Source: Methylococcaceae bacterium UBA662
GTDB taxonomy: Bacteria > Pseudomonadota > Gammaproteobacteria > Methylococcales > Methylomonadaceae
Length of the DNA: 34,522 nucleotides
Direction of reading: 5' to 3'
Assembly (NCBI GenBank): GCA_002299425.1
Contig: DBNW01000001.1
Span: forward strand, 1-34,522
Under the pieces are notes generated by a model, which was not told the DNA's origin, ran no database searches, and saw only the letters and a program-made list of their open reading frames with translations. Below, in pieces: positions 23,657 through 31,776 of the stretch (position 1 is its first letter; each line of letters begins with the position of its first letter). The translations under genes and the position numbers were made by a program.

Positions 23657-24280
23657 ATGAATTTTATTCAAAAACGCCCTTATAGAAAAAACATATCGTC
23701 GCTAGGTTCGATAGCCGTCGGTGACGTTGTACAGGCCGTAACCCTTAAGAACATCTCTTTGACCGGGGTACTGGTGCAACTGAAAAATAATACCGATGAC
23801 CGTGATCTGTTGTCGGTATTAGCCAATGCAGCCGCATTGGACATTCAAATTCCTGATCTAAAAATCAAAGGTCAGGCCGAAGTTATCCGCGTTGAAAATA
23901 AAAAAAATCAGATTTCATTGGGGCTTAGGTTCAAAAAACTGCTTTTAGACAGCGATACAGCGCAACAAAAGCGCAAGTTTTTCCGTAAAAAATTGACGTT
24001 GCCTGGGGAAATACTGATTCACGGTCATTACTACGGCTTTGTATCGGTTAATGTGTCCCAAAAAGGCATGCTGATCCACCTAGCAAAAGCTGTCCAAATC
24101 GCCCCGGGGGACGTGAGTAAATTTAGGTTTAGGCAATGGGGCGTCGAGGGTAAATTTAAAATTATCTGGATCAGATCTGTCCCTAAGGTCTGCACATGGA
24201 TAGGCGGCACCTGTTTAGGTGTGGTCAAAGTCACCGGTGCGCAACCGCCTATGGACGATTCTGGCAGCCCCGAACAATAA
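23657..24280 (+). CDS. Tandem PilZ-like domain protein
   Basis: A 207-residue cytoplasmic protein that appears to hold two PilZ-like beta-barrels. The first (about 5-95) has KRPYRKN, then NISLTGVLVQL. The second (about 103-195) has RKFFRKK, then NVSQKGMLIHL. PilZ proteins bind c-di-GMP through RxxxR and (D/N)xSxxG; the second copy has both, while the first has only R-P-Y-R in place of RxxxR. I infer c-di-GMP sensing or a structural role, without a target. The downstream neighbour, PPi-PFK, is 130 bases away and probably separately expressed. A purine-rich GAGAAG lies before the ATG. Confidence 0.6.
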   Translation: MNFIQKRPYRKNISSLGSIAVGDVVQAVTLKNISLTGVLVQLKNNTDDRDLLSVLANAAALDIQIPDLKIKGQAEVIRVENKKNQISLGLRFKKLLLDSDTAQQKRKFFRKKLTLPGEILIHGHYYGFVSVNVSQKGMLIHLAKAVQIAPGDVSKFRFRQWGVEGKFKIIWIRSVPKVCTWIGGTCLGVVKVTGAQPPMDDSGSPEQ

Positions 24281-24316
24281 AAACGGGCCTGCCAACGGCG
24301 GACGTTTGTCCTCGGG

Positions 24317-24360
24317 TTGACATCTAGGGCCAGTCACGGCAGGATTGCACGCCGACTGGC
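24317..24360 (+). promoter_or_regulatory. Possible promoter and leader hairpin upstream of PPi-PFK
   Basis: A perfect -35 TTGACA (24317-24322) is followed by a poor -10 (near 24340-24346). GCCAGTC (24329-24335) and GACTGGC (24354-24360) form a 7-bp stem that is extended by GGC/GCC inside. The stem overlaps the putative -10, so it may be an operator or a chance hairpin. Confidence 0.3.
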
Positions 24361-24410
24361 CGGGCGGAAACACCCCCCTTTCTTAACCCCTAAAACCTTA
24401 AGTACCCATC

Positions 24411-25640
24411 ATGGACAAACCCAAAAAAGTTGCAATTCTTACCGCAGGCGGCTTAGCTCCCTGCCTTAGTTCAGCTATCGGCAGCCTGATTGAGCGCTAC
24501 CACGAAATTGACCCGAGCATCGAAATTATTTGCTACCGCAGTGGCTATAAAGGTCTGCTACTGGGCGATTCTTATCAGGTGACGCAAGCTGTGCGTGACA
24601 GTGCCGCCTTGTTGCACCGTTTTGGTGGCTCGCCGATTGGCAACAGCCGCGTCAAGCTTACCAATGTCGCCGATTGCATCAAGCGAGGCTTAGTCAAAGA
24701 CGGTGAAAATCCGCAAAAAGTGGCCGCCGACCAGCTGATTAAAGACGGCATTGATGTTCTGCACACCATCGGCGGTGACGACACCAACACCGCCGCCGCC
24801 GACTTAGCCAAGTTTTTGGCCGATCACGACTACGGCCTGACCGTCATTGGTCTGCCTAAAACAGTCGATAACGATGTTTACCCCATTAAGCAATCATTAG
24901 GTGCCTGGACGGCGGCGGAACAGGGCGCGCGTTACTTTTCCAACGTGGTCGCCGAGAATAATGCCAACCCGCGCATGTTGATTGTTCATGAAGTTATGGG
25001 CCGAAACTGCGGCTGGCTGACCGCCGCTACCGCGCTGGAATACCGCAAATTGCTTGACCGCAGCCAATGGCTGCCCGAGTTGGGGCTAAACCGTGAAGCG
25101 TATGAAGTTCACGCCGTGTTCGTACCAGAAATGGCTATCGCCATTGCCGCCGAAGCCGCCCGCCTGAAAACGGTGATGGACACACTGGATTGCGTCAACA
25201 TTTTCGTCTCCGAAGGCGCGGGTGTGGAGGCCATCGTCGCCGAAATGGCCGCTAAGGGTCAGGACATCCCGCGTGATGCTTTCGGCCATATCAAACTCGA
25301 TGCCATCAACCCTGGCAAATGGTTTGGCGAGCAATTCGCGGCCATGCTCGGTGCAGAAAAAACCCTAGTGCAAAAATCAGGTTATTTTGCCAGGGCTTCA
25401 GCGGCCAACAGCGAAGATGTGCGCTTGATTAAGTCCTGCGCCGATTTGGCCGTGGAATGCGCGTTCCGCCGCGAATCCGGCGTCATCGGCCATGATGAAG
25501 ACCAAAACAACGTGCTGCGCGCCATCGAATTCCCACGCATTAAAGGCGGCAAACCGTTCGACATCGACAGCCCGTGGTTTGGGAAAATGTTGGCCGACAT
25601 CGGCCAGCCTAAAGGCGTGAAGGTCGACGTTAGCCACTAA
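24411..25640 (+). CDS. pfp: Pyrophosphate-dependent 6-phosphofructokinase
   Basis: PFP reversibly phosphorylates fructose-6-phosphate with PPi instead of ATP. GGDDT at 121-125 (ATP enzymes have GGDGS) and PKTVDND at 149-155 are the PPi-type determinants. TAGGLAPCLSSAI at 11-23 and MGRNCGWLTA are conserved substrate-binding regions. At 409 residues it belongs to the group known from methanotrophs such as Methylomonas and Methylococcus, where it also uses other phosphoacceptors and links the RuMP cycle to glycolysis. It is monocistronic and followed by a hairpin with a T-run. Confidence 0.94.
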   Translation: MDKPKKVAILTAGGLAPCLSSAIGSLIERYHEIDPSIEIICYRSGYKGLLLGDSYQVTQAVRDSAALLHRFGGSPIGNSRVKLTNVADCIKRGLVKDGENPQKVAADQLIKDGIDVLHTIGGDDTNTAAADLAKFLADHDYGLTVIGLPKTVDNDVYPIKQSLGAWTAAEQGARYFSNVVAENNANPRMLIVHEVMGRNCGWLTAATALEYRKLLDRSQWLPELGLNREAYEVHAVFVPEMAIAIAAEAARLKTVMDTLDCVNIFVSEGAGVEAIVAEMAAKGQDIPRDAFGHIKLDAINPGKWFGEQFAAMLGAEKTLVQKSGYFARASAANSEDVRLIKSCADLAVECAFRRESGVIGHDEDQNNVLRAIEFPRIKGGKPFDIDSPWFGKMLADIGQPKGVKVDVSH

Positions 25641-25661
25641 ATCGAAAACCCGCCTGTCTTT

Positions 25662-25713
25662 CTGCCTACCCTACACTTTGGTTTTTATGTGTAGGGTAGG
25701 TAGCGCGTTTTTT
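25662..25713 (+). terminator. Terminator-like long hairpin after pfp
   Basis: CTGCCTACCCTACAC (25662-25676) pairs with GTGTAGGGTAGGTAG (25689-25703) with one mismatch, and six T follow at 25708-25713. The TAGGGTAGG core recurs inverted at about 25755-25764, so this region between the two convergent genes is also a small repeat cluster. Confidence 0.7.
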
Positions 25714-25770
25714 GCCGTCCTTTGGCAAAACCCTCTTAAGAAGGCACGCTTTTTTGCCTACCCTAACTGT

Positions 25771-26922
25771 TTACTTCTCTGTAATAGACAATTTTCTGCC
25801 TTCAACGCCTAACGCCAATTGCCCGGTCAATAAGCCGGACAGTTCTTTGCCGGCCATGCTGTACCGCCAACCCTGCAGGAGCGGGCAATCGTCTTCGGTC
25901 TCATTGAAAAAAAGCTGCTCTAAATCCTTGCGTGTTGCCAGTATGTTGGGGTTTAAAGCATTTTCTTCTGCCCTGACCCTGACTAGGGCGGTCAGAATGT
26001 CTAAGATAGCTTCTTGTTGCTGGGTTTTTTTGTACAGCTTGCCGTTGCTTAGGGGTATCGGTTGGCGGGTTTTTCCGTCCCGCACCAACTGGCAAATATC
26101 TTTGCCGTAACGGTGTACCGTGCGTTCATTAATAGCCCGCATTGAAGCCAGTTCGGTGATGGTTTCCGGTTGCAGTTTGGCCACATCCAGCATCAGTTCA
26201 TCCCGCAGCAACCAATTTCTCGGACGGTTCTCGGCTTGGGCGGTGCGCTCCCGCCAGGCAGCAAGGGCCTGTACGATAGCCAATTGCCGACCGGTCAGTT
26301 TGTTTTTGCCTTTGATTTTTAACCAGGCTTGTTCGGGTTCTGTCCGGTAATAAGCCGGGTCTGATAAGGCTTTAAAATCGTCATCGAGCCAGTTTAAACG
26401 GCCTAGTTCGGTCAGCTTAGCTTGGAGAATGGGGTAAATTTTGCACAAATAAACCACGTCATCGGCGGCATAGGCCAGCTCCGCCGTGGCCAGTGGGCGT
26501 TTGCTCCAGTCAGCACGGGTATGGGCTTTGTTCAAGTTGACGTTCAGTAGACTGGAAACCAGCATGGCATAGCCTGGATTGTCCTGAAAGCCTAGCAGCG
26601 GGGCGGCAACTTGGGTATCAAAAATTGACGTCGGTAATGTGCCGTACAAGTGGTAAAAAATTTCTAAGTCTTGGCGGCAGGAATGGAAAACTTTAGTGAG
26701 GGTGGGCCGGTACAGGGCTTCAAATAGGTTGTCTAGTTGCGGCAAAGCCAGCGGGTCTACGCAAACGACCCAATCTGGCGTGGCGATTTGCAACAGGCAA
26801 AATTGCGGGTAGTAGGTTTTCTCGCGTAAAAACTCGGTGTCCAGGGCAAGCCAGGATTGTTGCTCGATTAAGGCGCACAGAGAATCGAGTTGTGCTGGGG
26901 TATTGATGTAGTCGATGTGCAT
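25771..26922 (-). CDS. rnd: Ribonuclease D
   Basis: RNase D is a 3'-to-5' exonuclease that trims tRNA and other stable RNA precursors. The DEDD exonuclease motifs are visible: LALDTEFLRE (Asp, Glu), the IFDTQVAAPLLG segment and YAADDVVYL (Asp, Tyr). HRDC-type helical repeats follow from about residue 205 (GRQLAIVQALAAWRE, NWLLRDELMLDVAKLQPET). Length 383 is normal. The gene for the DbpA-type RNA-binding protein ends 18 bases before the rnd start, so both may be in one transcript with surA and lptD upstream. Confidence 0.95.
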   Translation of the reverse strand: MHIDYINTPAQLDSLCALIEQQSWLALDTEFLREKTYYPQFCLLQIATPDWVVCVDPLALPQLDNLFEALYRPTLTKVFHSCRQDLEIFYHLYGTLPTSIFDTQVAAPLLGFQDNPGYAMLVSSLLNVNLNKAHTRADWSKRPLATAELAYAADDVVYLCKIYPILQAKLTELGRLNWLDDDFKALSDPAYYRTEPEQAWLKIKGKNKLTGRQLAIVQALAAWRERTAQAENRPRNWLLRDELMLDVAKLQPETITELASMRAINERTVHRYGKDICQLVRDGKTRQPIPLSNGKLYKKTQQQEAILDILTALVRVRAEENALNPNILATRKDLEQLFFNETEDDCPLLQGWRYSMAGKELSGLLTGQLALGVEGRKLSITEK

Positions 26923-26939
26923 GGCTTGTCTTTAAAGAG

Positions 26940-27539
26940 TCAGGGGCGGGGAGTATCGGCGGTGGGAGGCGCGGTTCGGGGTTGCTTGCCTGCGACCGGC
27001 TGGTCGTGGCTAACGCCGCCTGTTTTGGCCCGGCTGTGGTGGGTATGCGGTCTTTTTTTGCGCCGCTTCACCCGTTTGATGGCCAGCTTGCGGCCATCGA
27101 TTTCTACGGTCTTTAAGTGCTGGTATATGTCCTGCGGCATGGCATCGGGCAGGTCAACGAGGGTGTAGTTAGCACGGATGGATACGTTGCCAATGTGGTT
27201 GATGTTCACGCCGGATTCTGCAACCAGGGTTTGCTTGAGTCGACTCGTAGATAGGTGGTGCTGGATGCCGATATCCAAGCGATAGCGCACCATTTTCAGG
27301 GTTTCCGGGGGGGTGGTCGGGCTGGGGAGGGCGCAGGGAAGGGCTGCGTCCGGTTGCAGCAGGTGCAGCAAGGCGGCGGCGCATTCTAAAACACCCACAC
27401 CTAATTCGTTGGCGGTTTCCTGGATGATTTTGCAGTTTTCCGCCAAGGGGACAGCCGCTAAAATCGAGTGCAGACGTTTTGCCAGTGGCTGGCAGGGCGG
27501 GCCTGGGTTTTGGCGTGCCGGATGCGGGCTTGGATTCAT
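26940..27539 (-). CDS. DbpA-type RNA-binding domain protein without helicase core
   Basis: From the ATG at 27539 (MNPSPHPARQ) it has 199 residues. The longer frame to 27740 only reads antisense-free surA 3' sequence in another frame. Residues about 25-65 (LHSILAAVPLAENCKIIQET, then GVLECAAALLHLLQ) resemble the helical segment that follows the core in DbpA/CsdA helicases. Residues about 90-165 (MVRYRLDIGIQHHLS..., HIGNVSIRANYTLVDLP, HLKTVEIDGRKLAIKRV) form a DbpA RNA-binding domain. The tail is very basic and proline-rich. DbpA uses this fold to bind 23S rRNA hairpin 92, so RNA binding is probable. Neighbouring rnd also acts on RNA. Confidence 0.8.
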   Translation of the reverse strand: MNPSPHPARQNPGPPCQPLAKRLHSILAAVPLAENCKIIQETANELGVGVLECAAALLHLLQPDAALPCALPSPTTPPETLKMVRYRLDIGIQHHLSTSRLKQTLVAESGVNINHIGNVSIRANYTLVDLPDAMPQDIYQHLKTVEIDGRKLAIKRVKRRKKRPHTHHSRAKTGGVSHDQPVAGKQPRTAPPTADTPRP

Positions 27540-27564
27540 GGATTTGGGGGCGGCGGCGAGCAAA

Positions 27565-28896
27565 TTACAACCGGTCTGGGTTGATTTCGACAAAGGCATC
27601 GTCGCGTAAGCGGCGCAGCCACAGTGCCGTCTCTTCCTCGATTTTCCGTTTGCGGATGGTTTCCCGCACCAAGTTCTTGCGGTATTCGTCGCTGTTGTCT
27701 TTATTTTCCCGGTCTGTAACTTTGATGAGATGCCAGCCAAATTGGGTCTGCACCGGCTCGCTGATGGCGTTGGTGGCCAGCCCGTTCATGGCTTGTTCAA
27801 ACGGCTTGACCAAGTCTCCGGGGCTGACCCAGTCCAACGACCCGCCTTTGAGCGCAGAGGCTTTGTCGTCAGAATGCCCCCGCGCTAAGGCAGCGAAGTC
27901 TTCACCGTCTAGGATGCGTGCCCGGAGTGCCTGGAGCCGCTGGCGCGCTTCGGCATCGGTGATGATTTCGTTGGTTTTGATCAGAATGTGGCTGACTTGG
28001 GTTTTGGTGATGATGTGGCTCTCTAAGCCTTTTAGCTCAATCATTTTGAGGATGTGGTAGCCGCTGGGGCTGCGGATGGGACCGGCGATTTCTCCGCTGC
28101 GCATTTTGCTGACGGTTTCCTGGAACAAGCTAGGCACATCGCCGATGCTGCGCCAGCCGAGGTCGCCGCCTTTTAGGGCATTGTTGTCGTTGGAATAGCT
28201 GATAGCCAGTTGCCGAAAATCTTCGCCCGCTTTCAGCCGTTCTACTAAGTCCGTCACTTGGCTCTGCGCCCGTTGCACCTCGGTAGGAGAGGCACCTTCT
28301 TTTACGGCTATTAACAGGTGCGCTAGGTGGTATTGAATAGCTTCGTCGCCGATTTTGCCTTGGGTTTCCATGTAATGATCGATTTCATGTTCCGTGACTT
28401 TGACCCGAGCGCCGATTTCACGGGCTTTTAGTTGGTTTATGGTAATTTCGTTGCGTAGGGTGTTTAAGAAAGTCGAGTAGGTCATGCCTTGGCGATCAAG
28501 TTCCTCTCGGAACTGGGCTAGGGTCATTTGGTTGCGTTGGGCAATTTCATTGGCCGATTGATTGACGGTGTCATCATTAACGTGAAGGCCTGCTTTTTCT
28601 GCTTGTTGCCGTTGCAATTTTTCGACGATCATTTTTTCCAACACTTGCTTGCGGATAGACAATTCGGGAGGCATTTTTGCGTTGTTGGCCTGTATCCGCT
28701 GCAAAATGGTCGAGGTTTCTTGGGTCAGTTCACTTTGCAGTATGACATCGTCTTCAACTACAGCGACGATACTGTCTAGGGTTTGCGCGCAAACCGGCCA
28801 CCCGGTCAAGAGGGTAAGCCCGATGGCGGCTAGGTGTGGCCAATAGGCCGTTATTGGCCAGTGTTGGCCAAGGGTAAAGTGTTTTATAAGGTTCAT
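27565..28896 (-). CDS. surA: Periplasmic chaperone and prolyl isomerase SurA
   Basis: SurA escorts outer-membrane proteins across the periplasm. A hydrophobic leader at about 18-37 ends in PVCA. The N-terminal chaperone domain (about 38-175) starts DSIVAVVEDDVILQSEL. Two parvulin domains follow, about 186-286 (YHLAHLLIAVKEG...GGDLGWRSIGDVP) and about 296-395 (VSHILIKTNE...GGSLDWVSPGDLV), then a C-terminal helix. Length 443 is typical. It overlaps the lptD stop by 4 bases; LptD is a known SurA client, and lptD-surA is the standard order. Confidence 0.96.
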   Translation of the reverse strand: MNLIKHFTLGQHWPITAYWPHLAAIGLTLLTGWPVCAQTLDSIVAVVEDDVILQSELTQETSTILQRIQANNAKMPPELSIRKQVLEKMIVEKLQRQQAEKAGLHVNDDTVNQSANEIAQRNQMTLAQFREELDRQGMTYSTFLNTLRNEITINQLKAREIGARVKVTEHEIDHYMETQGKIGDEAIQYHLAHLLIAVKEGASPTEVQRAQSQVTDLVERLKAGEDFRQLAISYSNDNNALKGGDLGWRSIGDVPSLFQETVSKMRSGEIAGPIRSPSGYHILKMIELKGLESHIITKTQVSHILIKTNEIITDAEARQRLQALRARILDGEDFAALARGHSDDKASALKGGSLDWVSPGDLVKPFEQAMNGLATNAISEPVQTQFGWHLIKVTDRENKDNSDEYRKNLVRETIRKRKIEEETALWLRRLRDDAFVEINPDRL

Positions 28897-31544
28897 TTTG
28901 CGGGTTTCCGGTATCCAAAAATGCTTCTCTCGAAGAACTCATCCAGTTGCACACCCAGTCCGGTCAGACCTTTGAGTTCAACCTGGAAAAAAATGCTGGC
29001 TTGAGGGCTGCCCTCAACCTGGTCCCTAGCGGTACCGACCAGTCGGTTGATGCTGTTAAGCTGAGTTCTGGCTATGACTCGGAAGCGCCAGCAGCAGTTC
29101 TCTTTTTCCACGCCAAAAAAACCGTCCATAGTGCGGTTGTACAGCCAGGAATACTGCCAGCGGCCCACCAAATGCCAGGTGTCGAGCGCCGGCCAACGGA
29201 AGGACATGTCGCTTTGCGTGATGTCATTGTTTTGGTTTGGGATCAGGGGGTCTTGCCGGTACAAAAAGCCTAGGTTGACAATTTTCCCCGGCCCGTCTTT
29301 GTAATGCAACATGGCTTTGCTGCGCATGATGTCGTTGTTGCCGCGATCCCATTGTATACCGGTGTCAACGGAGAGCTTTGAGCTGAGTTCGCTGGCCAGT
29401 TCCACCACCAGAGGGGAGTGGCGGCTGCGGTCTGACAGCGGAATGGGTGGCGGCGAGTCTAACAGGTGTTGGTAGCCGGTGTACTCTAGGGTGACGTCCC
29501 GGTCACGGAAATAAAAAATCTGCCCGACATTTAAAATGAGGCGTTCCCTGCCATTGACCGGGTCCAGCAGCTTTGAGGTTAACGCGACGCTGAGCTGGTT
29601 GGCATCCTGCACCCGGTCCGAGCCACTGAAGCGGTTTTCCCGGAACAGGCTTTGGTACCAAAAATCGTACAAGGTGGTGTCAAACAAGGGGATGTCGCGT
29701 TGCTGGGTTTTGGGGATGTACAAATAAAACAAGCGCGGTTCCAGGGTGTGCTGCAACGGCTTGTTCAATACGGTTAAATCGCGCCCAAACAAAGTTCCGG
29801 TGTCCAGTGAAGCAATGGGCACGGTGCGCGACAGCGTTTCAGGCAAGTCTGCGGGTTGGTTTTGCAGGTGGTACAGGGTGTTCTGAACGGAAACCCTAGG
29901 GGTTAGATAGCCCCAGGGCGAGCGCAACGGGAGGCTGACCGAGGGTTTAAGATTGGTGCGTTGGCCATCGACCAGTTGGCCGTGTTGGAAGTTGACCGTC
30001 TCGGCCTCAAAGGCAGTGTCTAAGGGCATAAAATCGAACGGGTGCCGCAAGTTCAGTTTGAGCTGGGGCAGCCGACGATAGGGAATTTGCTCTTCGGAAA
30101 GTGAAGAGTCGATGGTTTGGTAACTTTCGGCGCGGGCGGTGAAGGCAACCCTTTCTTTTAGGTAATTAATTTCCGCCTCGCTTTTGACAAAACTGAAAAT
30201 CGGAAAGCTGAGGGCGTTGCCCATTTCGGCGAAGTAATTTTGGTCTGAGACCGTGTTTAAGTCCAGGTTGGCATTGAGGTGCTGGGTAAACTGGGTTTTG
30301 TGTTGCAGGCTTAAAAAATGGCGGCTGTCGTCAAGTTGGGCATCACGGGGCATGTAGTCCGCTCTGGCCTGGCCCGATGAACGTGGGGTTAGGTAGCGAA
30401 AGTTACCGCCAAACAACATCCCTCTTGTGCTGAAATAGGTTGGCGAAAACGTGGCGTCGTAATTTGGGGCGATGTTCCAGTAGTACGGCGTGGTTAGAAT
30501 GAAACCACTGGTTTGGGTGTTGCCAAACGAGGGCGCTAACAAACCGGAGGAGCGCCGGTTGTCGACCGGAAACGCCAAATAGGGCGAGTAAAATACCGGC
30601 ACACCTTTAAATTCCATCCAGACGTGCCGGGCTGCACCTTCGCCGCTTTTCTGGTTTATTTTCAGTTCTTCAGCATGCAAGGCCCAGTCTTGGTTGCTCG
30701 GCGGGCAACTGGTATAGGTGACATCTTGGTAGTGCGACAACCATTTGCTGTCCCGGTAGAGAGCTTTGGCTTGTCCACGCAAAGGCGTGTTGCCGGCGAT
30801 AAACAAAGCATTTCGCAGCCTGGCTCGGTCTTTGGCTAAATTCAAGTGGGCGGAGTCGCCGTGCAGAGCAAAAGCATCATCGTGGTAATAAACATTGCCT
30901 TGCAAGTCCAAGGTTTCAGCGGCTTTGTTGAAGTGGGCTTTGTCGGCAAAGGCGTGTTGGTCGGCACGGCGTATATCCACCTGGCCGATGTGAAGGCCAA
31001 TTTGGTGATTAAAAATTTCCGAATAGTTGGAATTGACTACCACCGGTGCTTCGGCTCTGGCGGCTAACAGTCCGTTTGGTTGGGGTGCTTCCGCCAATTC
31101 TAGGGTGCAGTTGGCCCACGGGTCGGCGGGCAGGCGGCTGGTCAGGTCGGCAAATATCTGTTCTTGTTGCGGGCTAAAAACAGGGTCTAGCAAGCGCAGG
31201 TTGAAGCTTGGCCAGGAAGTGGTCTGGGGTTCGGGTGGGGTGGTTTCGATTTTTTCTGGACGGGCTTGGGGTTCTGGCCTTTTTGGCGGAGCGGGTGCCG
31301 GTTCTGGCGTTAGCCTCTTAGCCGGTGGTACGGTATCCGGTTTTTCAAATTGCGGCGGCGGGCGGTTGGGCTGCGCGGCTACAGGGGGCGCATCTAAGCG
31401 GCTGCCGGGCGTGCTGGCTTGCTTGTCTAGGCAGACCCATTGCTGACTGGCTTCATCTTGGTGGCATGTCCAGGCAGACTGCTCGGCTAAACCGACCGGG
31501 GCGGTTAGTGCAGACAAAATAACCAGGAGGTAGCGGTGCGGCAT
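28893..31544 (-). CDS. lptD: LPS-assembly outer-membrane protein LptD
   Basis: LptD forms the outer-membrane beta-barrel that, with LptE, inserts LPS into the outer leaflet. Signal peptide 1-20, then a cysteine pair (C27, C37), a proline-rich stretch at about 43-109 (many PP and PEP units), the OstA/LptA-like jelly-roll (VNSNYSEIFNHQIGLHIGQV ... DLQGNVYYHDDAF), and a long barrel of alternating strands. TSCPPSNQDW and the CC pair in ENCCWRFRV supply the disulfide cysteines known in the family. At 883 residues it is longer than E. coli LptD (784), partly because of the proline-rich spacer. It heads the lptD-surA operon. Confidence 0.95.
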   Translation of the reverse strand: MPHRYLLVILSALTAPVGLAEQSAWTCHQDEASQQWVCLDKQASTPGSRLDAPPVAAQPNRPPPQFEKPDTVPPAKRLTPEPAPAPPKRPEPQARPEKIETTPPEPQTTSWPSFNLRLLDPVFSPQQEQIFADLTSRLPADPWANCTLELAEAPQPNGLLAARAEAPVVVNSNYSEIFNHQIGLHIGQVDIRRADQHAFADKAHFNKAAETLDLQGNVYYHDDAFALHGDSAHLNLAKDRARLRNALFIAGNTPLRGQAKALYRDSKWLSHYQDVTYTSCPPSNQDWALHAEELKINQKSGEGAARHVWMEFKGVPVFYSPYLAFPVDNRRSSGLLAPSFGNTQTSGFILTTPYYWNIAPNYDATFSPTYFSTRGMLFGGNFRYLTPRSSGQARADYMPRDAQLDDSRHFLSLQHKTQFTQHLNANLDLNTVSDQNYFAEMGNALSFPIFSFVKSEAEINYLKERVAFTARAESYQTIDSSLSEEQIPYRRLPQLKLNLRHPFDFMPLDTAFEAETVNFQHGQLVDGQRTNLKPSVSLPLRSPWGYLTPRVSVQNTLYHLQNQPADLPETLSRTVPIASLDTGTLFGRDLTVLNKPLQHTLEPRLFYLYIPKTQQRDIPLFDTTLYDFWYQSLFRENRFSGSDRVQDANQLSVALTSKLLDPVNGRERLILNVGQIFYFRDRDVTLEYTGYQHLLDSPPPIPLSDRSRHSPLVVELASELSSKLSVDTGIQWDRGNNDIMRSKAMLHYKDGPGKIVNLGFLYRQDPLIPNQNNDITQSDMSFRWPALDTWHLVGRWQYSWLYNRTMDGFFGVEKENCCWRFRVIARTQLNSINRLVGTARDQVEGSPQASIFFQVELKGLTGLGVQLDEFFERSIFGYRKPAK

Positions 31545-31776
31545 GAAAACGTTAAGCGTGAATGGCGGATGAGAAATCGGCTAAAATGCAAGCCCAGCAT
31601 TCTACCTTAAATTGCCTTAGGCGAGTTAACCCTAAGGACAATTGCAGATTTTGTCGCTTTTAAAATACACTGAAAAACAGACGCTTCCTGCCCGCCTTTA
31701 AAGCAATGGCCAAGGGAAGAGGGTTTAAACTGCAAACATGCGCTGAGAACGTTTTACCGTGGTGGACCCGATACCT
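31545..31776. other. Divergent promoter region of lptD and amgK
   Basis: The spacer separates lptD (minus) from amgK (plus) and must hold both promoters. On plus a TTGCAG (31642-31647) followed by an AT-rich TAAAATACA near 31661 is a weak candidate. An AGGCGAGTTAACCCTAAGG stretch is present, without a clear operator. The sequence around 31580-31650 could also feed lptD. Confidence 0.35.
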
